Positions 33,601-46,439 of a stretch of DNA of 64,000 bases are shown piece by piece. The position numbers and the translations under genes were made by a program. The DNA lies in assembly GCA_028023455.1 (NCBI GenBank), contig JAQFVV010000042.1:5413739-5477738 (forward strand). The letters are read 5' to 3'. The notes under the pieces are model-generated. The model saw nothing but the letters and a program-made list of their open reading frames with translations. It ran no database searches and was not told the DNA's origin. Positions within the stretch are counted from its first letter, which is position 1; each line of letters starts with the position of its first letter. This stretch comes from Epiperipatus broadwayi (taxonomy: Eukaryota; Onychophora; Udeonychophora; Euonychophora; Peripatidae).

Positions 33601-35975
33601 ATTAAAAAATTATTCACTATCAAAGAATGATATATTTATTGTTAAAATTAATGGGAGAAAACAAATTCTGCTGTATCAACACAATTGTTGCATTTATGAT
33701 CAATTTTTCCTGATACCCTGTTTACATTTTAGGTAATTGTCTAATGTAAATATTTTTAACATACATTTTTAAAAGAAAAAGAATACATTCAAAAATTTAT
33801 GGGAATGTTGGCAAAATCCTAATTAATGATTATCTGCTTTATTAAAGGCCAATAGGGCTCCTTTTAATCTAGTCATAGTGGAAAGTATGGTGAAATTATA
33901 CTAAAAAATTAATAACTAAATGTAGTTTATAAATCTATATTTAATTCCTCTTCTGAAGAATAATAATTTACTAAAATGCTTACAGCATTAGAACTCCAAA
34001 ATTTGAATCATAGAATCACAATCCAGAATATTTGATTTTACTTTTTTTAGCATTATTTAATAGTAATCTCAAAATAAAAAAAATACTTAAAAAAAAAAAA
34101 AACGTTTACAAAATTATTATTATTCTTTTCAATTAGCAAAAAATAAAAATAAAATGAAAGCATAAGAGGACAAAAAGAAATAAAATGGCATAAAAAATAG
34201 TGACATATGAAAGAAAACGAATCTGCATACTTGTAGAAAATGCATTTGAATATAACAATCATGAAGAAAGGAAAAAACCTTATAGATGAAAAAACAATAA
34301 CTTATTTATGATAAACTAGAATATTCAAAACAAAATCCTAAAAAACAGTACCAAAAAAAAAAAACAGAAAACAACAAAGTCTAATCACAACTGATTAAAT
34401 AACTATCATGATTCACAATAGGAACATCTCTCTTTCAAGCGTTTTAATTTCTATTACCATCTCCCATTTTACTTTATAGTTAAAGCAATTTTTTTTATTT
34501 TATACGTTTGAGTTTACTTGGCTACTATTGCCATTAATTCTTTTTTAAATTTTTCTTTGATTATTATTTCTCATTGTACAAATTATCTTAATTACAATCT
34601 ATATTTTTTAATATTCACATTTATTAATAACTTTCTTTAACTGTGACAGTTTCCAAGTTTCTAAATACAAATCTTTTATAACAGTAAATGCATTAGATTT
34701 TAGCAATGAGGTGATTCAATACAATTCTTTACTGTCTCTCTGCTTTAAATTTTATCATTAATTTCTTACATTCAGTTTTAAAGTTGCCAATTGTATGTAT
34801 CTATTAAATAAAATAAAATGTGTATTTTTTTTTGGAATTCTCTTCTTACTTATATTTCGTACATCAACTTTTCTCAACTTCTGATGTAAGTTTTTATGGC
34901 AGAATTTTTTTTTTCCCATCATTATCTTTTATTTCTTTACATTATAATGTTCTATTTCCAAAATCAATTATCATATTTCTCAACCTTGTATAAAGAAGTT
35001 TTTAACAAGATGATATTGGAAAAATTATTTGCAGACTAAGATATAAATATAACAAAGTTCTCATTAATATTTTTACATTCTGCATTTATACTCCACTTGA
35101 ACAATTCCGATTAATCTATGAACTATTTAAAAAAGTTCTAAACTTTTCTATGACCTGAAAGATTTCGTGCTTCACTTCTAGATTAGAACTCAAAGTTGGG
35201 GTCTGGCTTGTGGTTGAACTAATTACCATGCTATGAAAATCTTCACTTTACATATAATATCAAACATATTTTCTTTTCCTATTTTATGAAGAAAAATACA
35301 ATTGAAATTCTGACAAAAAAATTTTAAATTTTGAACTGACAAATACTGTACTTGTTCTCTCATCAGATTAAACATATTTTTAAAATGTTTTTCTATATAT
35401 CTTGAATATTTTATTTTACTTACAAAATTTTATTCACTTTTATTTTATCCATCTAGATTATCAAACATTTCTTCCAGGCAATTTTTCACAAAGTAAATCA
35501 TTTAGATACATTTTTTTAAAAAAAAAAAAATCTTGAATTTCAACTTATATTTTTCAAAATAATATAAATCAAATAATGGTGGGATCGCCATTTTATAATG
35601 AATCTTGAACATGAAATATTATAATAATTTTTAATTGGCAGGTTGTACTATTCTATTGTCCAATGATTTTACTTGCTTTGATATAATTATTGATCAATAA
35701 TAGTAATGCCTTTACCAAAAGATTCTATAGTCAAAAAGCCTACTTACTAGAACATTTAACATAAGCACATCATTCTTAGATAAGTTAAATGCAAAAAAAA
35801 AAAAAAGTCAAATAAAACAATAAATACATAATTAAATATAAGAAGAAAAAAACAGCACTATTAAAGAGTAAAGGCTTTTCCTCCACTACTTATTCATAGA
35901 AAAATATTGAAAGAAAAGATGGCTTCCTTTTCTGTTTTTACTTTTTGGATAATAAAAACAAGGTTACTCATTTAT
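33601..35975. other. AT-rich stretch, no gene seen
   Basis: Long A/T-rich sequence with many homopolymer runs. A minus-strand open frame at 34053-34262 is low complexity. No exon, element border or RNA gene recognised. Confidence 0.45.
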
Positions 35976-35977
35976 TG

Positions 35978-36510
35978 ACTACTGTATGGAGAGTTTTGTC
36001 TGTTTTAATAACAGTTATGAGCAAGCATAAGAAATGGTAATCATGTGATGTTTAGTGATTTAATACCAATCCTGCCTAATAGGGTAGTGGCTGTGGTTAT
36101 TAAATAATCAAAGACACCAAAATGTATGGGTACTAAACTGAGTTCAGACTTATATGACTATATAAGCTAATGGGCTTGGATTGAAAATGTGTATTCAATT
36201 TTAGACTCATAGTTTTGTATTTAAGTAGAGATAAAAAGTGGCTGCCGGAGGGCTACATTAGATCCGAAGATCTAGGTGCAGTGCTCTCAGATCCAAGGCT
36301 CTTCACTGATGAAAGCCTCAAGCTAGAAACTAGTCTGGGGATATTGGATGAGTAGGCACTAGATAGCGATTTTATGCACAAGCCTTCTGGCATCCATTGA
36401 TTACTCTGGTTTGCACTGAGTGACACTACTGTATGAAGAGTTTTATCTGTTTTAATAACAATTATGAGCAAGCATAAGAAATGGTGATCATGTGATGTTT
36501 ACTGAAATAG
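35978..36510. repeat. Fold-back repeat family F3, copy 2
   Basis: The terminal arm (TACTGTATGGAGAGTTTTGT ... CATGTGATGTTTA) occurs at 35980-36055 and again, same orientation, at 36427-36500. Between them, 36239-36425 is the inner part of the family in reverse (AGTGCTCTCAGATCCAAGGC, CCTTCTGGCATCCATTGATT). The open frame at 36253-36471 on the minus strand is this repeat and not a gene. Confidence 0.6.
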
Positions 36511-36624
36511 TTCATTGGATTAATTAACTATTTGGAAAAAAATCCTAAACTTGTTTGGAAGTCCTCAGTTATTTGAAATAAAAAATCCATGTTTGACCCG
36601 AGTTCAAATTCTAAATCATGAGTA

Positions 36625-36765
36625 TGGCAAATGCAAGGCTCTTTTTTATATAAATGTATATCTTGAAATATGAATTTTTTCTACAGTACAGGCTTTTTTC
36701 ATACCTGCACTTCTATATGTAATATATAGGGGGTTTGAACTCAAACTTTCACACAACTCTATGTA
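36625..36765 (+). repeat. Dispersed repeat, copy 2 (pair with 17235-17350)
   Basis: Nearly identical to 17235-17350 over about 95 bp ending TATAGGGGGTTTGAACTCAA. The minus-strand open frame at 36646-36828 is a reading of this repeat. Confidence 0.6.
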
Positions 36766-36869
36766 TATTGTATATTTTATTATTAAAAAAAGAAATGAGA
36801 AATAGTTATTATAAGTGAATAGACCCAAACAATTTATGAATAATTAAAATACAATGAATGTGAATTCTA

Positions 36870-36893
36870 CCCCCCCCCCCCCCAAAAAAAAAA
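36870..36893. repeat. Poly-C / poly-A run
   Basis: About 14 C followed by about 10 A. Length in a sequence assembly may be unreliable. Confidence 0.8.
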
Positions 36894-37271
36894 GAGAGAT
36901 GTAAGGGGAGGATAATAAAATATTTCACTAGGTTATTCTTTTAATATTTGACTTTCCTGCCCACACATTTTTCTCAGTCAAAGTCGAATATATTGATTTT
37001 TTTTTTTTTAAACCAATATACTGTAGTCATAGTAACTACATGACTTTTAGCAGAAACAAATTGCTGCTGAATTATGAACAGCAAAATAAAACAAAATAAT
37101 GTATGAAGTTAAAGGATAAATTATTTAAAGGAAATCCATATAACTAATTGTAATTGTTGTGAAGAATATAGCAATGCTTTTCATTTATTATTGATATTTT
37201 ACGTTTAATTAATCAGTTTTTAATCATTAACAAATCAAGCAGAAAAACTACTTCGGATTATACCCTCATAA

Positions 37272-37295
37272 ACACACACACACACACACACACAA
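37272..37295. repeat. (AC)n microsatellite
   Basis: About 12 AC units in an otherwise A/T-rich stretch. Confidence 0.9.
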
Positions 37296-37466
37296 CTATG
37301 CAAAATCTGCAAAATAAACAAAAGATATGGAAAAAGTATTTTTTTCTGCCTACATATAATTTAAATACTTTTTCGAAGTTAAATTTATATAAAATAATTG
37401 CATATTATATCATGTCTTTAAATTAAAAAAAAAAACCTGGTCAAACCTATATACACACATATATTA

Positions 37467-38280
37467 TAAGCATTCATACCCAAAACAACTAGTTCAAGCA
37501 CGAGTATATAGAGATCAATTAATTACATTTACATATCAAAAATGATCAATGCATCTTAATGTAGTATTTTAAATGAGAAATTTTTGCCTTAGTTAGTATC
37601 AGTCTATGCTGACCATAAGAAAAAACAACAAAAAAAATAGGACTGCTATACAAGAATTGGCTTTTTGTATATCTAACAGAACACAAATTTGTGGTTTCTT
37701 CAGATTTTTTTTTTAGTCATCAAAGGATTAAATATTATCCCTCAATTAAGAATATCCTAAAATGATTTATTTCATTTTTGATTAATAACCTGAATGCTCC
37801 AACATATAATAATGTGAGTATATATAATTATATAAATACTATTATAATTAATTATATATACTCACATAATATTATATGTTGGAGCATTCAGGTTATTAAT
37901 CAAAAAAAAAAAATTATATATACTCACATTATTATATGTTGGAGCATTCAGGTTATTAATCAAAAATGAAATAGTCATTTTAGGATATTCTTAATTGAGG
38001 GATAATATTTAATCCTTTGATGACTAAAAAAAAAATCTGAAGAAACCACAAATTTGTGTTCTGTTAGATATACAAAAAGCCAATTCTTGTATAGCAGTCC
38101 TATTTTTTTGTTGTTTTGTTGTTTTTTCTTATGGTCAGCATAGACTGATACTAACTAAGGCAAAAATTTCTCATTTAAAATACTACATTAAGATGCATTG
38201 ATCATTTTTGATATGTAAATGTAATTAATTGATCTCTATATACTCGTGCTTGAACTAGTTGTTTTGGGTATGAATGCTTA
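37467..38280. repeat. 814-bp near-perfect palindrome
   Basis: The left arm 37467-37830 and right arm 37917-38280 are inverted copies with very few differences (axis near 37873). The ends are TAAGCATTCATACCCAAAAC on the left and its complement on the right. The 86-bp middle holds a third copy of the unit that includes GTTGGAGCATTCAGGTTATT. The right arm stops exactly where homology to the RTE retrotransposon begins (38281). No coding capacity; the open frame at 37778-37969 is repeat. Origin unknown: a fold-back element, a template-switch product of the RTE insertion, or an assembly artefact. Confidence 0.75.
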
Positions 38281-39889
38281 GAGATGACATCATGAAATTG
38301 GTAGAAGATTTTTATCAAGAATTATATAGTAATAAAGAACAAGTACCTCCTATATCTATTACATCTTCCAAATTGCCCAGAATTTTAAATCAAAAAGTGA
38401 GACATGCAATTAAGGGTATGAAGAAAGGAAAGGCTCCAGGAAATGATGGAATTATAATCGATATATTAAAAGAAGCAGGTGAAGAAATAGAAACAATTTT
38501 AGCAAAGTTATATACCAAATGTCTAAATGATAAAGATGTACCGGAAGATTGGAAGAATGCAGTAATAATATTAATATTTAAAAAAGGTGATAAAGAAGAT
38601 ATTAGAAATTACAGACCTATCAGCCTTTTATCAGTTTTATATAAAATTTTTACCAAGATAATTACTACTCGTCTACAGAGAACATTGGATTTCCACCAAC
38701 CAAGAGAACAAGCTGGATTTAAAAATGGTTTTAGTACAATAGATCATATCCAGGTATTGAGAGAAGTCATAGAAAGGACAAACGAATATGAGTTGTCATT
38801 ATGTTTTGGATTTGTAGATTATGAAAAGGCATTCGATTCTATACACATTTCTTCAGTGATTAAAGCATTGGATCATCAAGGTATAGATCCAGGATATTGT
38901 CATATTTTAAAGAATATTTATAAAAATGCAACAGCAACAATTAGATTACATAATGACACTGGAAAAATCAACATTGAGAAAGGTGTAAGACAAGGTGACT
39001 CCATATCTCCAAAACTCTTTACAGCAGGGCTGCAAGAAGTATTTTGTGGATTAAAATGGGAAACTAAAGGAGTGAAAGTAAATGGAGAGTATTTAAGTCA
39101 TTTAGATTTCGCAGATGATGTAGTTGTTTTTGCAAATAATGCTTCAGAGCTGCAGGAAATGGTTGCAGGAGTTAGCAGATGAAAGTAGAAAAGTAGGACT
39201 AAAGATAAATGTTAAAAAGACTAAAGTAATGTTTAATCGATTTGCTCAAAATATGAAAATAAAGATTGATTATGAAGAATTAGAAGAAGTTAACAGTTAC
39301 AAATACCTTGGTCAGATTATTAATACAGATGGAAACATAATGGAGGAAATTAATCATAGAATTAATCTTGGTTGGAGTGCTTTTGGTAGAAATAACTTGA
39401 TACTAAAAGGAAATATGCCTATGTGTTTGAAAAGAATGGTTTTTAACAAATGTGTTTTACCAGTTCTTACTTATGGATCTGAGACTTGGACACTTAATAG
39501 AAGAGCAATACAGAGACTTCAGACCACTCAAAGGAGTATGGAGAGATGTATGTTGGGAGTAACAAGAAGAGATCGAAAACGCAATGTATGGATAAGACAA
39601 CAAACAGGTGTTACTGACCTTATTGAAAAAATTAAAAGATTGAAATGGAGTTGGGCTGGACATATTGCTAGAAGAGATGATAATAGATGGACAATTGAAA
39701 TTTTAAACTGGATTCCAAGAGATTGTAAAGGACCCAGAAAGAGACCACATGTGAGATGGATGGATGAAATAAGAAAATATGCAGGGGTGTTGTGGAGAAG
39801 AGAAGCTAAAGATCGGAGAAGATGGATTAAACTTGGAGAGACCTTCATCCTGCAGTGGATTGATAATGTTTGATGATGATGATGATGAT
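38281..39889 (+). mobile_element. RTE-clade non-LTR retrotransposon, 5'-truncated copy
   Basis: Encodes the reverse transcriptase and C-terminal domain. Landmarks in order: GKAPGNDGIIIDILKEAG (about 38430-38480), NYRPISLLSVLYKI (38608-38650), FVDYEKAFDS (motif A, 38812-38840), GVRQGDSISP (38981-39010), LDFADDVVVF (motif C, 39102-39131), then TYGSETW (39469-39489), WAGHIARRDD (39652-39681). The frame is open in two parts, 38274-39182 and 39124-39873, split by one extra G near 39161. The 3' end is a TGA microsatellite (TGATGATGATGATGATGATA), typical of RTE elements. The 5' border at 38281 abuts a palindrome. Only one disabling change is evident, so the insertion is fairly recent. Confidence 0.85.
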
Positions 39890-40226
39890 AAGTACTATTA
39901 GGCTGCAGAAAGAAGTTTTGCTATTAACTGAAAGGAGACCCTTTGATTCGTCTTGGAGGCCTTAAAGGAACTGAGCAGGGCAAATTCCTAATGTCCACTC
40001 CATACGTTCTTGTCATTGCAGCTGTTATTACTATGTGATTATTCATATAGTATACGAACATGGATGGGCTGCTTACCAACAAGCATTAGCCAGCGTGGTA
40101 GTTTATTGGCTTTTTACCTCTGAGTTTAAGATCAAGAAACACCATGGTCTTTCTTCTCAGTGCTTGATAAGGCAGAATGAATGTTTGTGTAAAGGATAAA
40201 TATTTTTCCAATACATATATACAATT

Positions 40227-41006
40227 ATGACAGACAAAAATAAAGCATGGCCCTTATTCCTGGGAGGCTGTAAAGTCACCAACGAAGGCAGCGGTTGGTG
40301 GTCAAAGGCGGAGGGTGCTAAGAATACCCTGATTGCGGACCCAGGCTGCCATTTGATGACGACTTTTTATTTAGGTACTTACAACTGCAGATCACTTTCA
40401 AGTGAAGGAAGATTGCAAGAAGAACTGTCTTATATTAAATGGGACATTATTGGACTTTGTGAAGTTAGAAGAACAGGTGAAGAGACAATTGATTTAAAAA
40501 GTGGACATATACTCTATTATAAAGGCACACATATTGGAAATACAAGTGGAGTAGGATTCATTATAAATAAAAAGTGGAAGAACAATATTGTGGAGATTGA
40601 TGGTGTATCGGACAGAGTGGCAAGATTAGTTATACAACTTAATAGCAGATACCAAATGCAGATAATTCAGGTTTATGCCCCAACAAGTTCTCATAGTGAT
40701 GAAGTAGTAGAAGATTTTTATATGGATGTACAAAAGGCTTTTGATCAGAGTAAACATCATTTTAAAATTGTTATGGGAGACTTTAATGCTACAATTGGTA
40801 AAAAAATGAAAGATGAAAGTGCTGTGGGTAATTTTGGTTATGGTAATAGAAATGAGACAGGACATAGACTTGTGGAGTTTGCAGAAAAAGAAAAACTTTA
40901 TATTATGAATTCTTTTTTTGAGAAAAATGTTAAAAGGAAATGGACATGGAAGCATCCAAATGAAGGTACAGCAGAATTGGATTATATTTTGACTGACAGG
41001 AATTGA
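40227..41006 (+). CDS. RTE endonuclease domain (APE-type)
   Basis: The 259-residue frame has the apurinic-endonuclease layout that nicks target DNA for retrotransposition: LGTYNCRSL near residues 49-57, IIGLCEVRRT (catalytic E), YAPTSSHSDE, MGDFNATIG (catalytic D and N) and the LDYIL part of the C-terminal motif near residue 252. The expected SDH motif follows just after the frame break (GSDHRL at about 41048-41065). The first ~45 residues (LFLGGCKVTNEGSGWWSKAE and on) precede the usual endonuclease start and may be leader, so the true start codon is uncertain; the other in-frame ATG is near 40356. Confidence 0.8.
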   Translation: MTDKNKAWPLFLGGCKVTNEGSGWWSKAEGAKNTLIADPGCHLMTTFYLGTYNCRSLSSEGRLQEELSYIKWDIIGLCEVRRTGEETIDLKSGHILYYKGTHIGNTSGVGFIINKKWKNNIVEIDGVSDRVARLVIQLNSRYQMQIIQVYAPTSSHSDEVVEDFYMDVQKAFDQSKHHFKIVMGDFNATIGKKMKDESAVGNFGYGNRNETGHRLVEFAEKEKLYIMNSFFEKNVKRKWTWKHPNEGTAELDYILTDRN

Positions 41007-43119
41007 TATTTCAAGATTGTAATGTTCTTAATAAATTTAACACAGGAAGTGATCATCGATTAGTAAGGTGTAAGATACGTGTTAATGTAAAACTAGCGAG
41101 ACAAAAATTATTAAGAAAAACAATATTTACAGTTGATATTCCTAATCTTCAGAAACATTCTAATGAATTTAAATTAGAACTTACAAATCGGTTTCAAGTA
41201 TTAGTAGATTTTGAACATGATTCAGATTTGAATGAAATTAATATGAAAATAACTGATACACTTTTGAAAACTGCAACAAAGATAGCCGGTAGAAAGAAAC
41301 AGCAATTGACCAATAAAATTTCTACTGGGACTAGAGGTTTTATGAAGAACAGTTGATATTCCTAATCTTCAGAAACATTCTAATGAATTTAAATTAGAAC
41401 TTACAAATAGGTTTCAAGTGTTAGGAGATTTTGAACATGATTCAGATTTGAATGAAATTAATATGAAAATAACTGATACACTTTTGAAAACTGCAACAAA
41501 GATAGCCGATAGAAAGAAACAGCAATTGACCAATAAAATTTCTACTGAGACTAGAGGATTTATGAAGAAAAGAAGGAATATGAAGATATATAAAAATGAT
41601 GCATTAAAAAGAATTGAATATCTCGAATTTTGTAAAATGGTGCGGAAAAGAGTTGAAAATGATATAAGAAAGTATAACTGTGAACTAGCAAGGAAAGCTG
41701 TAGAAGAAAATAAAAGTCTTAAGAATGTAAAACAACATTTTGGTATTGGTAGGAAATTTATATCTGCAATAAGAAAAAAAGATGGAATTATTACTAAAAG
41801 GAGAGATGATATCATGAAATTGGTAGAAGCTTTTTATCAAGAATTATATAGTAATAAAGAACAAGTACCTCCTATATCTATTACATCTTCCAAATTGCCC
41901 AGAATTTTAAATGAAGAAGTGAGACATGCAATTAAATGTATGAAGAAAGGAAAGGCTCCAGGTAATGATGGAATTATAATTGATATATTAAAAGAAGCAG
42001 GTGAAGAAATAGAAATTTTTTTAGCAAAGTTATATACCAAATGTCTAAATGATAAAGATGTACCGGATGATTGGAAGAATGCAGTAATAATATTAATATT
42101 TAAAAAGGTGATAAAGAAGATATTAGAAATTACAGACCTATCAGCCTTTTATCAGTTTTATATAAAAAATTTTACCAAGATAATTACTACTTGTCTACAG
42201 AGAACATTAGATTTCCACCAACCAAGAGAACAAGCTGGATTTAAAAGTGGTTTTAGTACAGTAGATCATATCCAGGTATTGAGAGAAGTTATAGAAAGGA
42301 CAAATGAATATGAGTTGCCATTATGCTTAGGATTTGTAGATTATGAAAAGGCATTTGATTCTATAAACATTTCTTCAGTGATTAAAGCATTAGATCATCA
42401 AGGTATAGATCCAGGATATTGTCATATTTTAAAGAATATTTATAAAAATGCAACAGCAACAATTAGATTACATAATGACACTGGGAAAGTCAACATTGAG
42501 AAAGGTGTAAGAAAAGGTGACTCCATATCTCCAAAACTTTTTACAGCAGTGCTGCATGAAGTATTTTGTGGATTAGATTGGGAAGATAATGTAGTTGTTT
42601 TTGCAATGGAGAGTATTTTGTGGATTAGATTTCGCAGATGATGTAGTTGTTTTTGCAAATAATGCTTCAGATCTACAGGAAATGTTGCAGGAATTATCAG
42701 ATGAAAGTAGGAAAGTAGGACTAAAGATAAATGTTAAAAAGACTAAAGTAATGTTTAATCGATTTGCTCAAAATATGAAAATAAAGATTGATTATGATGA
42801 ATTAGAAGAAGTTAACAGTTACAAATACCTTGGTCAGATTATTAATACAGATGGAAACATGATGGAGGAAATTAATCATAGAATTAAACTTGGTTGGAGT
42901 GCTTTTGGTAAAAATAACTTGATACTAAAAGAAAATATGCCTATGTGTTTGAAAAGGAAGGTTTTTAACAAATGTGTTTTACCAGTTCTTACTTATGGAT
43001 CTGAGACTTGGACACTTAATAGAAGAGCAATTCAGAGACTTCAGACCACTCAAAGAAGTATGGAGAGATGTATGTTGGGAGTAACAAGAAGAGATCATAA
43101 AAGCAATGTATGGGTATGA
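41003..43119 (+). pseudogene. RTE linker, reverse transcriptase and C-terminal region, broken
   Basis: Open pieces at 41003-41356, 41418-42641 and 42595-43119 belong to one ORF. The 220-bp duplication shifts the frame (220 is not a multiple of three). RT landmarks: GKAPGNDGIIIDILKEAG, FVDYEKAFDS, GVRKGDSISP (Q to K in the usual RQGD), and LDFADDVVVF. Near 42105 a missing base turns the GDKEDIRNYRPISLL segment out of frame. The C-terminal region has YKYLGQIINTDGN and LPVLTYGSETW and ends at a stop near 43118. This copy could not make an intact enzyme. Confidence 0.8.
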
Positions 43120-43412
43120 GAATAAACAGGTGTTACTGACCTCATTGAAAAAATTAAAAGATTGAAGTGGAGTTGGGCTGTTAGAAGAGATAATAGATGG
43201 ACAATTGAAATTTTAAACTGGATTCCAAGAGATTGTAAAAGACCCAGAAAGAGACCACATGTGAGATGGATGGATGAAATAAGAAAGTGTGCAGGGGTGA
43301 TGTAAGGAAGAGAAGCTAAAGATCGGAGAAGATGGATTAAACTTGGAGAGACCTTCATCCTGCAGTGGATTGATAATGGTTGATAATGATGATGATGATG
43401 AAGTACTATTAG

Positions 43413-46400
43413 CATCTAGTGACAATCTGGATTTAAATTATATTAAATCAGGGCAAAGAGATAGAGAAAGTTTTTATTTAATCAAAAGAAAGAAAATAAT
43501 ATGAATATTTAATATTTTATGGATTTGAGATACTTACACTGATAAATTACAATTTTAAGAGTAAATATATACAATTACTAACACATATATATTGTTAACA
43601 TGCCATTTGCCACAGTCATTTTAAGTAGAATTTAAAAATAGCTAGTTTTAAAAAAAATTATTTATTAGTTCATAATATTTTTTATTAATTTTTATGAGTA
43701 AAATAAGCTTAAACTTGTTAGGTAAAGAGTTAATAAAACTATTTAAAGTATTTTAAACTTGCATTAACATATTTTAATGATAAAAATATAATGTTAAATG
43801 ATTGTTTAATTATAATATTTAATATTGTATAATATTTCTAATATATTTTAAATAATTTTATTTATTTATTATTTTAAATAATTAGTAATTAAATTATTCT
43901 AGAATAATCTAAAGTAGTGTCATGTCTTTAAGGTATGTGTATTTGTCCTTGGGTTTACATGTATTAGGCAGAAATATTAATTCTTAGTTCCTTGCTAATA
44001 AAAAATTAGATAAATTAAATGTTGCAAATAATATTGTGAATTTTATTTTAAAAGTAGTAATTTATTTTATTGTGTTGAATAAATAATATTTGCTATTTTA
44101 AATTAATATTCAGGTTATTAAAATATTTTAATGTTAAATAAAGGTATTTTATATTATAAAATATTAAATTTTATATAATATAAGATGTAATTAGTCATAT
44201 TATTTAAAATATTATTTTGTAAAGTTTTTATCTTAAGTTTAAATTTTTATAAAATATTTTTTTTTTATATAGTAAAAGTTAAATGTATAATTTTAAACAA
44301 TTATTGTAATGTATCCCATGAGTGGGTAAACAAGTTAATTCCCTGTCAGTAAAATTTTCATAACGAAGCTTAACGAAACCATGGTAACTTTATGAGACCA
44401 ACAGTTATTATCTTATTACTGGTCTAATGCCTGAAAGATGCCATAAGAATTGGAACCATATCACTAAGAAAAACTTAAAGAATCATAAGAACTTTATATT
44501 TAATGTTATTTGTATGTGTGAAAAGAGAAAACATTTACAATCAACAGTTATGATAAATACTCATAAATATAAACTCTTGTGGAATTTATATCCTACTATT
44601 ATTATTATGTTGCAGATAATTATTGAAAGCTATTTAATAAATTACACGTGCTTTAAAAGGAAGCAAAAAAAGAATAAAAATGATATACAAGTAAGTTAAA
44701 TGCTTATGATGGATCTTTATAAATGGGAATATATTTTATATTATCTGTGAATGCATCTGTAAAAATGTTTTTATTACTAATTCATTTAAAAGAGAACAGC
44801 CTGAATGAACATTATATTTTTTTAAAATTGTGCATGTTAAGATAAAGAGAAAATGTTTTTTATGAATTTTACATTTTAAAAGAATTTTCCGTTCGGAAGA
44901 GAAAACAAATTTTAATGTTATCTTAAGAATATCTTTATGTCTTTTATAAAACATTACCTGAATAAAGAGGCCGTACTATATTGCAATAAATTATTTAATC
45001 AATATGTGCATTAGAAAAGATAAAAAAATCTTGATTTTTTAAGAAACGTCATTAGAAATTATTGCCATCCAAATACAAGCATATACATGGGAAAGAAGTC
45101 TGGATGAAAGTTGTCTGTTAAAAAATTCATTAATTGATAAATGACCTTAATTTTTGAAAATTCTTATAAGTGCTTCCTGATAAAAATATTAACATATTTT
45201 TGTCATACCATGGATGAACATATGTATGGAAATTATTGCTTAATATAAAATTTATTTTATTGGATGTTTACTTCTGAAATATCTGTTCTACTTAAAATGC
45301 TAAGAAAATGGATTTAGATAGACTATTTATCAAATATGGATGGTTATTAGATGTTTACTTCTGAAATATCTGTTCTACTTGAAATGCTAAGAAAATGGAC
45401 TTAGACAGACTATTTATCAAGTATGGATGGATAGTATTTCATAGAGATTTTAAATGATTTAATTTTGTGTATTATGGAGTTTGTTCAGCATGGTGGAGAG
45501 AAAACTTTTATTCAAACTTTTTCGTAGTTAATAGCTATGGAGTGAGCTCTCATTTCTTTTTATTGATGACATTGGAGGAGCAAAGAAGAACTTTACTTAG
45601 CTTTGAATTTTTTTTTATTTTTCTATTTTTAGTATTAATATTTTTTATTAGAAATAATATTCAATTAACATGTTTGTTTAGAAATAAGCTTAGTTTTAAG
45701 ACTGAAATTTTTATTTAGAAAATAAAGAAAAATAATAAGTGTCAGAAAAATTTAGTTTTTCTGAAAGATAAAAAAAAATAAAAGTATACCTATAACTTGG
45801 GATAATTGTTCCGATGACTAAGAAGAAAAAGGATCGTCGTATTTAATTCCAATAATTGTTGGAATTAAAGGTAAATTATTATGCATTTTAATAATATTTT
45901 AATGTATATTTTATTTGTTTTTCATATTGCTCAAGTATTAAAATTAGAATCATATTTACATAATTAAAAGTATATTGTTTTATGAACGCAATATAAAGAT
46001 AGAAAATACCGGGTGTGTTATCTGAAGATATTTAAACAATTTTATGAATGTTTAAGTATATATATTTTTAAATATAATTATGAGTTTCTAAGATATCATT
46101 ACAGACAGTATCTGTTTAGATACAAAACACTGATCTCTGAATTATTTAGTATTGTGATATAAATGAATGAATATGTGATAACAATGGATATTTAATGAAA
46201 TCATTTGTGTATATAATGTTTTTGAACCTTCTTGACTTTTATTCCATATTTATTTTGGAAATGTACTTTGGAGATTATTTTATGTAAAGTAATTACAATT
46301 TCTTTGTGATGTCGAGAGAAGTATTCAGAATGTGGAAGATGAAGGATAATAGTCTGGGAAATTAGTTGTAAAATGAAATCCTGGATGGTAGGGATATTGA

Positions 46401-46430
46401 AGAAGATTATATTTGAATTATATTATCAAG
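43413..46430. other. AT-rich stretch with a tandem duplication, no gene recognised
   Basis: Very A/T-rich from 43500 to 44300. Open frames at 44427-44699 and 45467-45718 match nothing I know and have the composition of the surroundings. See the separate entry for the 87-bp duplication. Confidence 0.4.
45257..45430. repeat. Tandem duplication, two units of 87 bp
   Basis: The unit beginning TTATTGGATGTTTACTTCTG repeats once with about five substitutions (for example GGATTTAGATAG versus GGACTTAGACAG). Confidence 0.85.
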
Positions 46431-46439
46431 AATTAATAA

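Larger units (their letters stand above)
39902..43400 (+). mobile_element. RTE-clade non-LTR retrotransposon, near full-length copy
   Basis: The element includes a 5' leader (39902-40226), endonuclease (40227-41006), linker, reverse transcriptase and C-terminal domain, and ends in GATAATGATGATGATGATGA. The 12-bp word AAGTACTATTAG lies just before it (39890-39901) and just after it (43401-43412), so I read it as the target-site duplication. Length 3.5 kb fits the RTE clade. Damage: a frame break near 41003, a 220-bp tandem duplication (41129-41348 and 41349-41568), a lost base near 42105, a rearranged segment near 42575-42620, and a stop near 43118. It inserted directly after the TGA tail of the truncated copy. 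Confidence 0.85.

Noticed and set aside
37272-37295. Regulatory or Z-DNA role for the (AC)n run
   Set aside because: Ordinary microsatellite with nothing nearby to suggest function.
39457-39848. Minus-strand open frames of 68 and 106 residues
   Set aside because: They are antisense shadows of the RTE ORF.
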